A stretch of 64,000 bases of DNA, taken from NCBI RefSeq assembly GCF_014648355.1, contig NZ_BMQY01000004.1:359924-423923 (forward strand), read 5' to 3'. A model generated the notes under the pieces. That model was not told the origin of the DNA. It searched no databases and was given only the letters and a program-made list of their open reading frames with translations. Positions 25,708 through 33,518 of this stretch are shown one piece after another. The translations under genes were made by a program, and so were the position numbers. Each line of letters opens with the position of its first letter. Positions within the stretch are counted from its first letter, which is position 1. Origin of the DNA: Couchioplanes azureus. Lineage in GTDB: Bacteria > Actinomycetota > Actinomycetes > Mycobacteriales > Micromonosporaceae.

Positions 25708-26325
25708 TCAGCCGGCGTCGGGGGCCGTGAGCAGGCCGACCACCCGGTCGACGTAGCGGCGCCGAGCCGCCTCGCCGGCGGGCAGGGTGCCGGGCGCGAC
25801 GTGCGCGAGCTGCGCATAGCCGAGGTACGCGGTGACCGCCAGCAACCCCCGGCGCCGGGCCTCCGCGGCCGGCCAGCCGAGCGCCGCGAACAGCCCGGCC
25901 GTGTACGCCACCCGCCGCTCGGTCACCCGGGCCAGCACGGGCGCGACGTGCGGGTGGTCGGCGGTGGCGAGCATCGCCAGCTCGATGGAGCCCTCGTCCG
26001 GCACGACCGTGGAGCCCAGGACCAGGCCGATGAGCAGCCGCAGCCGGGCCAGGGGGTCGGGTTCGGCGTCGACGAGGCCGATGACCGCGTCGGTGTGCTC
26101 GCGCTCCCAGCGCAGCACGGCCGCCTCGATGAGGGCGTCCCGGTTGGCGAAGTGCCAGTAGAAGCTGCCCTTCGTGGCACCCAGCCGGGCCGCGAGCGGC
26201 TCCACCGCGACCGCGGCCAGGCCGCCGCCGGCCATCGCCTCCAAGGCCGCCGCCGTCCAGTCGTCGGCGGTCAGCCGCGGTGACGTCCGTCTCCCGGCAC
26301 CGCGGGGGGTGGGTCGCTCGCTCAT
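25708..26325 (-). CDS. TetR-family repressor
   Basis: 205 residues from the ATG at 26325. The N-terminal HTH is VEPLAARLGATKGSFYWHF followed by ANRDALIEAAV, the canonical TetR recognition helix. The C-terminal ligand domain contains helix-rich segments (LLIGLVLGSTVVPDEGS). It is divergent from an SRPBCC-DUF2867 gene; the 49-bp gap holds two TACGG-CCGTA palindromes, so it very likely represses both itself and its neighbour. The inducer is unknown. Confidence 0.9.
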   Translation of the reverse strand: MSERPTPRGAGRRTSPRLTADDWTAAALEAMAGGGLAAVAVEPLAARLGATKGSFYWHFANRDALIEAAVLRWEREHTDAVIGLVDAEPDPLARLRLLIGLVLGSTVVPDEGSIELAMLATADHPHVAPVLARVTERRVAYTAGLFAALGWPAAEARRRGLLAVTAYLGYAQLAHVAPGTLPAGEAARRRYVDRVVGLLTAPDAG

Positions 26326-26330
26326 CACTG

Positions 26331-26364
26331 TACGGTACCGTATGGAAAACATACGGGACCGTAT
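26331..26364. promoter_or_regulatory. Paired TetR operators in divergent promoter
   Basis: Two palindromes: TACGGTACCGTA at 26331-26342 (perfect) and ATACGGGACCGTAT at 26351-26364. Their centres are 21 bp apart, two helical turns, so two dimers could bind the same DNA face. They fill the gap between the TetR gene and the SRPBCC gene. Confidence 0.8.
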
Positions 26365-26374
26365 GGAGGCGATG

Positions 26375-27367
26375 ATGACGTCCACGGTGCACAACGTCCA
26401 CGAACGAGAGTTGCCGGTTCCCGCGGCCGAGGTCGGCCGCCTGCTCGACCGGCTCGGCGCCGTCGACGACCCGCTCTGGCCGGCGCCCGCCTGGCTGCCG
26501 GTGCGCTTCGACCGGCCGCTCGCCGTCGGCGCCGACGGCGGGCACGGCGGGATCCGCTACCACGTCACCGGCTACCACCCCGGCCGCCGGGTGGAGCTGA
26601 CGTTCCACCCGCACACCGGGCTGACCGGCACCCACACGCTGGAGATCGAGGACCGCGGCCCGCACGCCTGCGTGCTGCGGCACCGGCTCACCGGCCGGCC
26701 GGCCGCGCGCATGCGGCTGCTCTGGCCGGCCGTGGTCCGCGTCTGCCACGACACCGTCATCGAGCATCTGCTGGACAACGCCGAGCGCGCCGTCACCGGC
26801 ACCGTCCGGCACCCCGTCCGGTACCCGTGGCGGGCCCGCCTCGCCGTCGGCGTGGAGAGCGTGCGGGTGCGGGCCGTGCCGGTACCCGCCGCGACCCTGC
26901 TGGAGGGCACGATCGGCCGGCCGGACCTGGCCGACGCCTTCGCGCTGCGGGTGCCGCCCGGCACCACCACCGACCCGCAGGACTGGGCGGACGCGGTGTT
27001 CCGCAACCCGCCCCGGGCGGTGGTCGCGCTGCTGCGGCTGCGCAACCGGCTGGTCGCCCCGTTCGGCATCGAGCGCGGCGACGAGTCGGCCTTCGCCACC
27101 ATCACCCGTACGGACCGCGAGGTGCTGCTCGGCACCGACGCCGGCCACCTCGACTTCCGCGCCGGTGTGCTGGTCGAGCCGGACGCCGACGGCACCACGG
27201 TCACCGTGTCCACCCTGGCGGCGACCCGGTCCCCCGCCGGCCGCGCCTACCTCGCCGTGGTCCGCCTGGTGCACCCGCTGGTGGTCAGGGCGATGCTGCG
27301 CCACGCCGGCCGCACCACCGTCGCGCCGTGGCGGTCCGGCCCGGGCCGGATCGCCGCCCGGAGGTGA
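26375..27367 (+). CDS. SRPBCC-like/DUF2867 two-domain protein
   Basis: 330 residues from the second of two adjacent ATG codons, which has GGAGG 5 nt upstream. Residues about 5-150 look like a START/SRPBCC fold (LPVPAAEVGRLLDRLGAV, YHVTGYHPGRRVELTFHP). Residues about 175-325 match the DUF2867 type (FRNPPRAVVALLRLRNRLV, FGIERGDESAF, RAGVLVEPDADG, RLVHPLVVRAMLRHA). No membrane helix or signal. It is controlled by the divergent TetR through two operators. A role in sensing or binding a hydrophobic small molecule is plausible but unproven. Confidence 0.75.
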   Translation: MTSTVHNVHERELPVPAAEVGRLLDRLGAVDDPLWPAPAWLPVRFDRPLAVGADGGHGGIRYHVTGYHPGRRVELTFHPHTGLTGTHTLEIEDRGPHACVLRHRLTGRPAARMRLLWPAVVRVCHDTVIEHLLDNAERAVTGTVRHPVRYPWRARLAVGVESVRVRAVPVPAATLLEGTIGRPDLADAFALRVPPGTTTDPQDWADAVFRNPPRAVVALLRLRNRLVAPFGIERGDESAFATITRTDREVLLGTDAGHLDFRAGVLVEPDADGTTVTVSTLAATRSPAGRAYLAVVRLVHPLVVRAMLRHAGRTTVAPWRSGPGRIAARR

Positions 27368-27386
27368 CCGCCGCCCGCCGCCCGGG

Positions 27387-28073
27387 TCACCGCCCGGGCG
27401 AGACCGCGTGATCCTGGCGGTCCGGCACGGCCGTGCCGTCGCGCACATCGGCGTCGGTGAGCTGGGTGAAGTCCTCGTAGAACCAGCCCACCGCGCCGAA
27501 GCGCGCGGGCCGCTCCAGGCAGATCACCAGGTCGGCGTCGGCGGCCAGCGAGTGGTCCGCCTCGCGGGAACAGACCGGCGCGGCCAGCACGAGCGCGTGG
27601 GCGCCGCGCGACCGGATCCAGCGCAGCGCCGCCCGGGCGGTCACCCCGGTCGCCACGCCGTCGTCCACCAGGATCGCCAGCCGGTCGGTGACGTCCGGCG
27701 GGGGTCGATCGCCCCGGTAGACCTGGATCCGGCGGGCCAGTTCCCGCCGCTCGGCCGCGACGGTCCCGGACAGGTCCGCCTGGGTGAGCCCCAGCGTCGC
27801 GAGCAGCCCGTCGTCGAAGACCGGCTCGCCGTCCTCGGCGATCGCCCCGACGCCCAGCTCCGGCCGGCCCGGCGCGCCGATCTTGCGGGCGACCACGAGG
27901 TCGAGGTCGGCGGCGACGGCGGCCGCGACCCGCGCGGCGACCGGCACGCCGCCGCGCGGGAGAGCCAGCACGAGCGGGCGCCGGTCCAGACCGAAGTTCC
28001 CGAGGTGCCGGGCCACCCTGGCACCCAGTCGTCGTCCCGCCGCGGCGCGGTCGGCGAAGCAGCACTCAGACAC
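27387..28073 (-). CDS. Phosphoribosyltransferase-family protein
   Basis: 228 residues with a type I PRTase core: LALPRGGVPVAARVAA near the start, ARKIGAPGRPELGVGAIAE, and the PRPP-binding loop LAILVDDGVATGVTARAA. This group is often found with erythromycin-esterase-like proteins and stress genes rather than in nucleotide salvage. The GTG at 28073 lies inside the end of the upstream esterase-family gene (8-bp overlap), which indicates translational coupling. Substrate unknown. Confidence 0.85.
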   Translation of the reverse strand: MSECCFADRAAAGRRLGARVARHLGNFGLDRRPLVLALPRGGVPVAARVAAAVAADLDLVVARKIGAPGRPELGVGAIAEDGEPVFDDGLLATLGLTQADLSGTVAAERRELARRIQVYRGDRPPPDVTDRLAILVDDGVATGVTARAALRWIRSRGAHALVLAAPVCSREADHSLAADADLVICLERPARFGAVGWFYEDFTQLTDADVRDGTAVPDRQDHAVSPGR

Positions 28074-29346
28074 CGGACGGGAACGCTTCCGGCTCGCGGA
28101 CGTCGACGGCCAGGGTGTGCAGGGGGCGCAGGGCACTGGTGTCGTCGAACCACAGGAAGGCGTCGTACCGCTCGCCGAGGATCGTCGGGACGTAGTTGCC
28201 CCAGCGCTCACGCTCGGGGTGGTAGACCACGCCGATCGCGCGGTGGACCAGCTCGTCGGTCAGCAGGGGCGGCTGGTCGTCGACCGGCGGGAAGACGAAG
28301 AGCGCGGGGCTGGGCGCCGTCGCGTGCAGGACGTCCTCCAGCGAGTCGGGCCGGGCGGGTGGCACACCCATCACCTCCATCGGGGCACCCCAGGCGTTGC
28401 CGGCGACGACGGTGCCGCGATGCCCGCCGAAGCCCACCAGCAGCACCCGCTCGGCGCCGAAGCGGTTGCGGGCCAGCTCGCCGATGGTCACCTCGCCGTG
28501 CAGCGTCTGATCGGTCGCCCGGGCGTCGCCCACGTGGGTGTTGTGCGCCCAGACGACGGCCTTCGCGTCCGGACCGTAGTGCGCGAGCAGGCGGTCCAGG
28601 GTCTCGTCCATGTGCCGGTCGCGGATGTTCCACGACTCCGGCCCGCCGGTGACCATCGCCCGGTAGTACCGCTCGGCGCCCGCGACGATCTCGGCGTTCT
28701 GCCAGGCGGCGAACTCGCCCGAGCGCTGCGCCGCGCGGGACCGCAGCTGCACCAGCAGGTCGACGACCTGGCTCTCGCAGGTCGCGCCGACGAAACGGGT
28801 CGCCCAGGCGTACGACTGCGGGTCCTCCGCGTACGGCTCGAAGCACCGGTACGCCTCCAGCGCGGCCGGCACCCGCTCGGGATCGTGCTCCTGCAGGTGC
28901 ACCAGGATCTCGCGCAACGACTCCCAGAGCGAGTACACGTCGAGCCCGTGGAACCCCACCCTGGGCTCCCGGGTCTCGTTGTGCCGGCGCAGCCACCGGC
29001 AGAAGTCGACGACCTCCTCGTTGGCCCACATCCAGGTCGGCCACCGGTCGTAGGCCAGCAGCGCCTCGCGGGGATCCGCCGGCGCGCCGGGCAGCGCCCG
29101 CACGCTCTGGTCGACCCGCTCGCAGTCGGGCCAGTCCCCCTCGACGGCGACGAAGGAGAAGCCGAGCTCCTCGATCAGCCGCCGGGTGAACGCGCAGCGC
29201 CAGGCGTAGTACTCGTGCGTACCGTGACTGGCCTCGCCGAGCATGACGACCCGCGCGCCCGAGGCACGATCCAGGAGAACGTCGAGGTCGCCGGGATCGG
29301 TGAGCTCGGTCGCCAGCGAGGCGACTTCGTCGCCGTAGCGGGACAT
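28066..29346 (-). CDS. Erythromycin-esterase-family protein
   Basis: 426 residues. Family features: VVMLGEASHGTHEYY (with the conserved Glu and His), VAVEGDWPDCERVDQSVR, GFHGLDVYSLWES and WAHNTHVGDARAT (metal/active-site His). Members include Ere macrolide esterases, but many are succinoglycan-biosynthesis-like hydrolases not tied to resistance; this one pairs with a PRTase, the common non-resistance context. An in-frame GTG at 29364 would add six residues. Overlaps the downstream PRTase by 8 bp. Confidence 0.87.
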   Translation of the reverse strand: MSRYGDEVASLATELTDPGDLDVLLDRASGARVVMLGEASHGTHEYYAWRCAFTRRLIEELGFSFVAVEGDWPDCERVDQSVRALPGAPADPREALLAYDRWPTWMWANEEVVDFCRWLRRHNETREPRVGFHGLDVYSLWESLREILVHLQEHDPERVPAALEAYRCFEPYAEDPQSYAWATRFVGATCESQVVDLLVQLRSRAAQRSGEFAAWQNAEIVAGAERYYRAMVTGGPESWNIRDRHMDETLDRLLAHYGPDAKAVVWAHNTHVGDARATDQTLHGEVTIGELARNRFGAERVLLVGFGGHRGTVVAGNAWGAPMEVMGVPPARPDSLEDVLHATAPSPALFVFPPVDDQPPLLTDELVHRAIGVVYHPERERWGNYVPTILGERYDAFLWFDDTSALRPLHTLAVDVREPEAFPSGV

Positions 29347-29374
29347 GACCGTCGCATACCCCACCCCCGGACCC

Positions 29375-30349
29375 TCATACGTCCGATGATTGGCCGATCC
29401 CGTGCGCGGTCGGCGATTCCGCGGAAATCGGCTCCGGCCGCCGCGGGTAGTCCGCGCCGTTGACGGTGACCCGCAGCGCGTACACGGCGGCGCCGGCGGT
29501 GATGAAGAGGTGGTTGCGCTTGGGGCCGCCGAAGGTGAGGTTGGCGGCCGGCTCGGGCAACAGGAGCTTGCCGATCAGCGTGCCGTCGGGATCGAAGCAG
29601 TGCACGCCGTCCCAGGCGGCGGCCCAGACCCGTCCGCCGTCGTCGACCCGCAGGCCGTCGAAGCGCCCGTTGTCGCATTCGGCGAAGATCTTCCCCCCGG
29701 TCAGGGTGCCGTCCGCGGCGACGTCGAAGACGCGCAGGTGGCTGGGCTCCTGCCGGGTGTCGGCGACGTAGAGCCGCCGCTCGTCCGGGGAGAAGGCCAG
29801 GCCGTTGGGCCGGCAGAAGTCGTCGGCGACCACGCGCAGCTCACCGGTGGCCGGATCCAGCCGGAAGACGTAGCAGGCGCCGCCGAGCTCGCTCTCGGCC
29901 CGGTTGCCCTCGTAGTCGGAGTTGATGCCGTACGGCGGGTCGGTGAACCACACCGTGCCGTCGGCGCGGACGACGACGTCGTTCGGGCTGTTGAGCCGCC
30001 GGCCCCGGTAGCGGTCGGCCAGCACGGTGACGGTGCCGTCGTGTTCGGTGCGGGTGACGCGCCGGTTGCCCTGCTCGCAGGTGACGAGCCTGCCGCGGCG
30101 GTCGACGGTGTTGCCGTTGGCGTAGCCGGAGCCCTGCCGGAAGACGCCGACGGCGCCGGTCGTCTCGTCCCAGCGCAGCAGCCGGTCGTTGGGGATGTCG
30201 CTCCACACGAGGAAACGCCCCGCCGGGAAGTACGCCGGCCCCTCGGTCTTGCGCGCGCCGGTGTGCAGCCGCTCGACGACGAAGTCGCCGTCGATGTACC
30301 GGAAGCGTTCGTCGAGCACCCGGAACTCGGCGGGAATGGTCTCCACCAT
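29375..30349 (-). CDS. SMP-30/gluconolactonase-family hydrolase
   Basis: 324-residue six-bladed beta-propeller of the SMP-30/LRE type, which hydrolyses sugar lactones with one divalent metal. Visible motifs: KTEGPAYFPAGRFLVWSDIP (metal Glu), RRLNSPNDVVVRADGTVWFT (metal Asn), FCRPNGLAFSPDERRLYVAD (metal Asn/Asp) and [20 protein letters not shown]. No signal peptide. It is divergent from an Lrp-type regulator across a 109-bp gap, which suggests local control. The actual lactone is unknown. Confidence 0.88.
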   Translation of the reverse strand: MVETIPAEFRVLDERFRYIDGDFVVERLHTGARKTEGPAYFPAGRFLVWSDIPNDRLLRWDETTGAVGVFRQGSGYANGNTVDRRGRLVTCEQGNRRVTRTEHDGTVTVLADRYRGRRLNSPNDVVVRADGTVWFTDPPYGINSDYEGNRAESELGGACYVFRLDPATGELRVVADDFCRPNGLAFSPDERRLYVADTRQEPSHLRVFDVAADGTLTGGKIFAECDNGRFDGLRVDDGGRVWAAAWDGVHCFDPDGTLIGKLLLPEPAANLTFGGPKRNHLFITAGAAVYALRVTVNGADYPRRPEPISAESPTAHGIGQSSDV

Positions 30350-30458
30350 GGCGCACTCCTCTGCAGAGAGCTGAGGTTCGTTCGGCGAAAAACTATCATC
30401 TCCGAATCAGGTATGGTCAAGCCTGAGCGCAGGCAACTGACATTCGGAGGGGGAAGCG

Positions 30459-30920
30459 TTGGACGAGACAGACCGGGCCTTGCTGGCGGCCCTGCAGGCC
30501 GACGCCACCCAGCCCTACGCGGCGCTCGCCAGGGAAGTGGGCCTGTCCGCGGGCGCGGCCCACGACCGGGTCCGGAAGCTGCGCGAGCGCGGCGTCATCC
30601 GGCGCACCACCGTCGACGTCGACCCCGCCGCCGTCGGCCGCGGCGTGCTCGCCTTCGTCATGCTGCAGGCCGACGCGTGGATGGGCGACCCGGCCACGCA
30701 CGACGCGCTCGCGGCCGTCCCCGAGATCCAGGAGGCGCACATCATCGCCGGACCGGCGTCGGTGCTGGTGAAGATCCGCGCCGCCACGCCGGAACATCTA
30801 CAGGCGGTCCTGCGCCGCCTCTTCGACATCGACGGCGTCACCGGCACCCAGACCATCGTCGTGCTGGAGACGTTCTTCGAACGCCCCGTCGACGTCACCG
30901 GCCCGCCAGCGGCCCCGTGA
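30459..30920 (+). CDS. Lrp/AsnC-family regulator
   Basis: 153 residues from a TTG at 30459 that follows GGAGGGGG by 5 nt. The HTH is QPYAALAREVGLSAGAAHDR with VRKLRERGVIRRTT, and the RAM ligand domain follows (VLVKIRAATPEHLQAVLRRL). Lrp proteins sense amino acids and often control a divergent neighbour, here the SMP-30 gene. Confidence 0.9.
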   Translation: MDETDRALLAALQADATQPYAALAREVGLSAGAAHDRVRKLRERGVIRRTTVDVDPAAVGRGVLAFVMLQADAWMGDPATHDALAAVPEIQEAHIIAGPASVLVKIRAATPEHLQAVLRRLFDIDGVTGTQTIVVLETFFERPVDVTGPPAAP

Positions 30921-30935
30921 GGCCTGACGGCGGGC
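30901..30935. terminator. Probable bidirectional terminator
   Basis: GCCCGCC (30901-30907) pairs with GGCGGGC (30929-30935), and GGCC/GGCC can pair inside. It lies at the convergent junction between the Lrp gene and the SpoIIE phosphatase gene. Confidence 0.45.
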
Positions 30936-30949
30936 TTCGGCGGCCCGGA

Positions 30950-32851
30950 TCAGCCGGTACGCAGGAAGTGCCGCAGGTCCTGGGTCTCGCCGGTGATCGG
31001 GCGGACCGCCAGGACGCAGGTGTCGTCGTCCGGGTTGGCCCGGCGCAGGCGGCTGAGGAGCTCGGCGAGCGGCTGGCGGGGGGCGGCCGCGACCGCCTCG
31101 TCGACCGTGCGGATGACCGCCTGGAGCCCGTCGTCCAGGCCCCGGCTGCGGTGTTCGACGAGCCCGTCGGTGTAGCAGAGCAGGACGTCGCCGATCTGCA
31201 GGTCGAGGACCGCGCAGCCGTACTCGGCGTCGGCGACCACGCCGAGCATCGGGCCGGTCGGGCGGGGCAGCGGGGCGGTACGGCCGCCCCGGGACAGCAG
31301 CGGGGGCGGGTGGCCGGCCTGGGCCCAGGTGAGCCGGCGGCGGGCCGGCTCGAAGCGGGCCACGATCGCCGTGGCCGCGGTCTCCGGGGTCTCCTCGTCG
31401 AGATCGCAGGTCAGGCGGTTGAGGTGGCCGAGCAGGACGCCGGGGTCGCTGGTGGTGACGGCGAGGGCGCGCAGGGAGTGCCGCAGCTGGGCCATGGTGG
31501 TGGCGGCCTGGGTGCCGTGGCCCGCGACGTCGCCGACCGCGAGCAGCACCGAGCCGTCGCGCAGCGCCGCCGCGTGGTACCAGTCGCCGCCGACCATGCC
31601 CTCCTGTTCCGCCGGGAGGTAGCGCACCGCCACCTTCAGCCCGGGCAGCGCCAGCGGGCCGTCGGGGATGGGCAGGATGATCTGCTGGAGCCGGGATGCC
31701 AGCTCGTGCTCGGCGGCGAGCGAGCGGCGCTGCTCGGCGAGCTGGTGCTCGACCTCGGCGAGGCGCTGGACGCTGGTCTCGCGGGCGGTGACGTCCTGGA
31801 CGATGCCGAAGATGCGCAGCGGCGCGCCGGCCCCGTCGCGGACCGCGTCGACGACCGAGCGCAGGTGCTTGATCCGGCCGTTGATGCGGATCCGGGTGGT
31901 GACGTCGACCTGTTCGCCGCGCTGGAACGCCTCCGCCGCGGCGAGCCGCAGCGGGAGGTCCTCCGCGACGCCGAGGGCCTCGGACTCCTCGCGGGCCAGC
32001 GGGCCGAGCGCCGGGTCGCGCTCGTAGATGCGGTAGAGCTGCTCGGACCAGCGGACCTCGCCGCTGACCAGGTCCCACTCCCCCCAGCCGAGGTTGCCGA
32101 GGCGCTCGGTGGCCGCGATCCGGTCGCTCTCGGCGGGATGGGGGTCGTGCTGCTCCCAGGTCACGAGCAACCCCGGGCCGAGCCGGTGCGCGCGCACGCT
32201 GTAGCGGTCGCCGGCATGGTCGAACGGCCCGATCTCGGCCGGTGCCCCGGTGTCCAGCACCCGTTCGTAGATCAGCCACCGGGCGGTGACGAGCGTCTGC
32301 GGGAAGAGCATGCTGATCCGGGAGCCGACCAGCCCGCGGCCGTGCCGCCCGTCGGCGGCCGCGGCCTCCGGGCTGGTGGCCGCGAACTCGAGGTCGGCGA
32401 GCCGGCCGGCCGCGTCGCGGACCGGGATGAGCAGGGCGTGCTGGCCGGGCATCGCGTCGAGCACGGCCTGGACCACGTCCGGCCAGCCCTCCGGCCGGCA
32501 CGCCGGCGCGGCAGCCCCCGGAGAGCCCGTCGCCGGTGCGGGGCCCGGGGCGTCCGGCGGGGCGGCGGTGGCCGCGGAGTACGGCGGCACCAGCAGCGCG
32601 GCGCCGTCCGTCCGGTGCTCGGGCACGTCCAGCAGGCGGATCACCCCGGCGGCCACGTCGGCGAGGTCGCGGTGCTGCTCGGCGCTCATCCGCAGCAGGT
32701 GCCGGTGCGCATCGGTGAGCCGGCACCGGGTCCGTCCGGCCAGCAGCCCGACGGCCCGGTCGACGACGGCGCGGGAGGCGTCCTCGGCGGGCCGGTTCGC
32801 GGCCGTCCGCAGGCTCTCCACCGCCTCGATGTACGCCTGCCGACCGCCCAT
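30950..32851 (-). CDS. SpoIIE/PP2C phosphatase with ANTAR-like and PAS domains
   Basis: 633 residues. Residues about 5-75 resemble an ANTAR domain (SRAVVDRAVGLLAGRTRCRL, then a helix ending DLADVAAGVIRLLD). One or two PAS domains follow (LGNLGWGEWDLVSGEVRWSE, LYRIYERDPALG). A helical linker (VEHQLAEQRRSLAAEHELAS) leads to a SpoIIE/RsbU-type PP2C with EGMVGGDWYHA, VLLAVGDVAGHG and ADAEYGCAV. The phosphatase probably dephosphorylates an anti-sigma antagonist of the STAS type. The start at 32851 has GGAAGG just upstream. No TM helix. Confidence 0.87.
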   Translation of the reverse strand: MGGRQAYIEAVESLRTAANRPAEDASRAVVDRAVGLLAGRTRCRLTDAHRHLLRMSAEQHRDLADVAAGVIRLLDVPEHRTDGAALLVPPYSAATAAPPDAPGPAPATGSPGAAAPACRPEGWPDVVQAVLDAMPGQHALLIPVRDAAGRLADLEFAATSPEAAAADGRHGRGLVGSRISMLFPQTLVTARWLIYERVLDTGAPAEIGPFDHAGDRYSVRAHRLGPGLLVTWEQHDPHPAESDRIAATERLGNLGWGEWDLVSGEVRWSEQLYRIYERDPALGPLAREESEALGVAEDLPLRLAAAEAFQRGEQVDVTTRIRINGRIKHLRSVVDAVRDGAGAPLRIFGIVQDVTARETSVQRLAEVEHQLAEQRRSLAAEHELASRLQQIILPIPDGPLALPGLKVAVRYLPAEQEGMVGGDWYHAAALRDGSVLLAVGDVAGHGTQAATTMAQLRHSLRALAVTTSDPGVLLGHLNRLTCDLDEETPETAATAIVARFEPARRRLTWAQAGHPPPLLSRGGRTAPLPRPTGPMLGVVADAEYGCAVLDLQIGDVLLCYTDGLVEHRSRGLDDGLQAVIRTVDEAVAAAPRQPLAELLSRLRRANPDDDTCVLAVRPITGETQDLRHFLRTG

Positions 32852-33033
32852 CCGCCTTCCCGCCCCCTCTCCCGCGAGCACCGCCGGACACCATCGTCAT
32901 CCTGGATACGCCAGGGCGCTCGACGACGTCATCCCCCGAACACCCCCACCCATATCCGACCAGCGGCGCATGCGCGGCGGGATCACCCGGACGGGCTACC
33001 GCGAGCGGGCACCGGGCGCTGCCGCAACGGCGG

Positions 33034-33348
33034 TCACAGCTCGAAGAACTCGCGCATGGCCTCGGTCAGCCGGGCCATGCTGGCGCCCGTCACCATGCCG
33101 ATGCGCTCCGCGCCGACGGAGGCCGGAAGGCGGCGCATCCGGTTGATCACGACCACGCCGGTGATCGGGTCCTGCTCGGTGAGGGCCACCGCGTACGGCG
33201 GCAGTTCGGTGATGCCGCGCTGGCGCACGATCGGGGCGCAGAACGGAGATGCGTTGGTCCGATCGTTGTAGCTGTCGGCCGAGAGCACGAGGACCCGGTA
33301 GCGCAGGTCGGTGCGGCTGCCGATGGTCCAGATCTCGCCGCGCTTCAC
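33034..33348 (-). CDS. MazF/PemK-like endoribonuclease toxin
   Basis: 104 residues from the GTG at 33348. The opening KRGEIWTIGSRTDLRYRVLV and VVINRMRRLP match the MazF/PemK beta-barrel. MazF toxins cut mRNA at short motifs. No antitoxin frame is visible upstream (33349-33518) or downstream, and there is no overlapping partner, so it is either orphan, neutralised in trans, or inactive. Confidence 0.72.
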   Translation of the reverse strand: MKRGEIWTIGSRTDLRYRVLVLSADSYNDRTNASPFCAPIVRQRGITELPPYAVALTEQDPITGVVVINRMRRLPASVGAERIGMVTGASMARLTEAMREFFEL

Positions 33349-33518
33349 GCGCCGAGCGTACCGTCGGGCGGATCTCCGGTCGTCGCGCGACCCGGCACCG
33401 GCGGGTGAGGGATCCTCACGACCGGTCGAACCCTGGACGTGGTGGATCCGTAACAATGAGCGCAACGGCTTGCGACGGACGGGTTGCAGCCCGCCTCTCG
33501 CGTGGAGGAAGGACGTTC

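Noticed and set aside
28066..29346. Macrolide-resistance esterase
   Set aside because: The family is right, but pairing with a phosphoribosyltransferase is the usual context of members not linked to resistance, and no mobile or resistance genes are adjacent.
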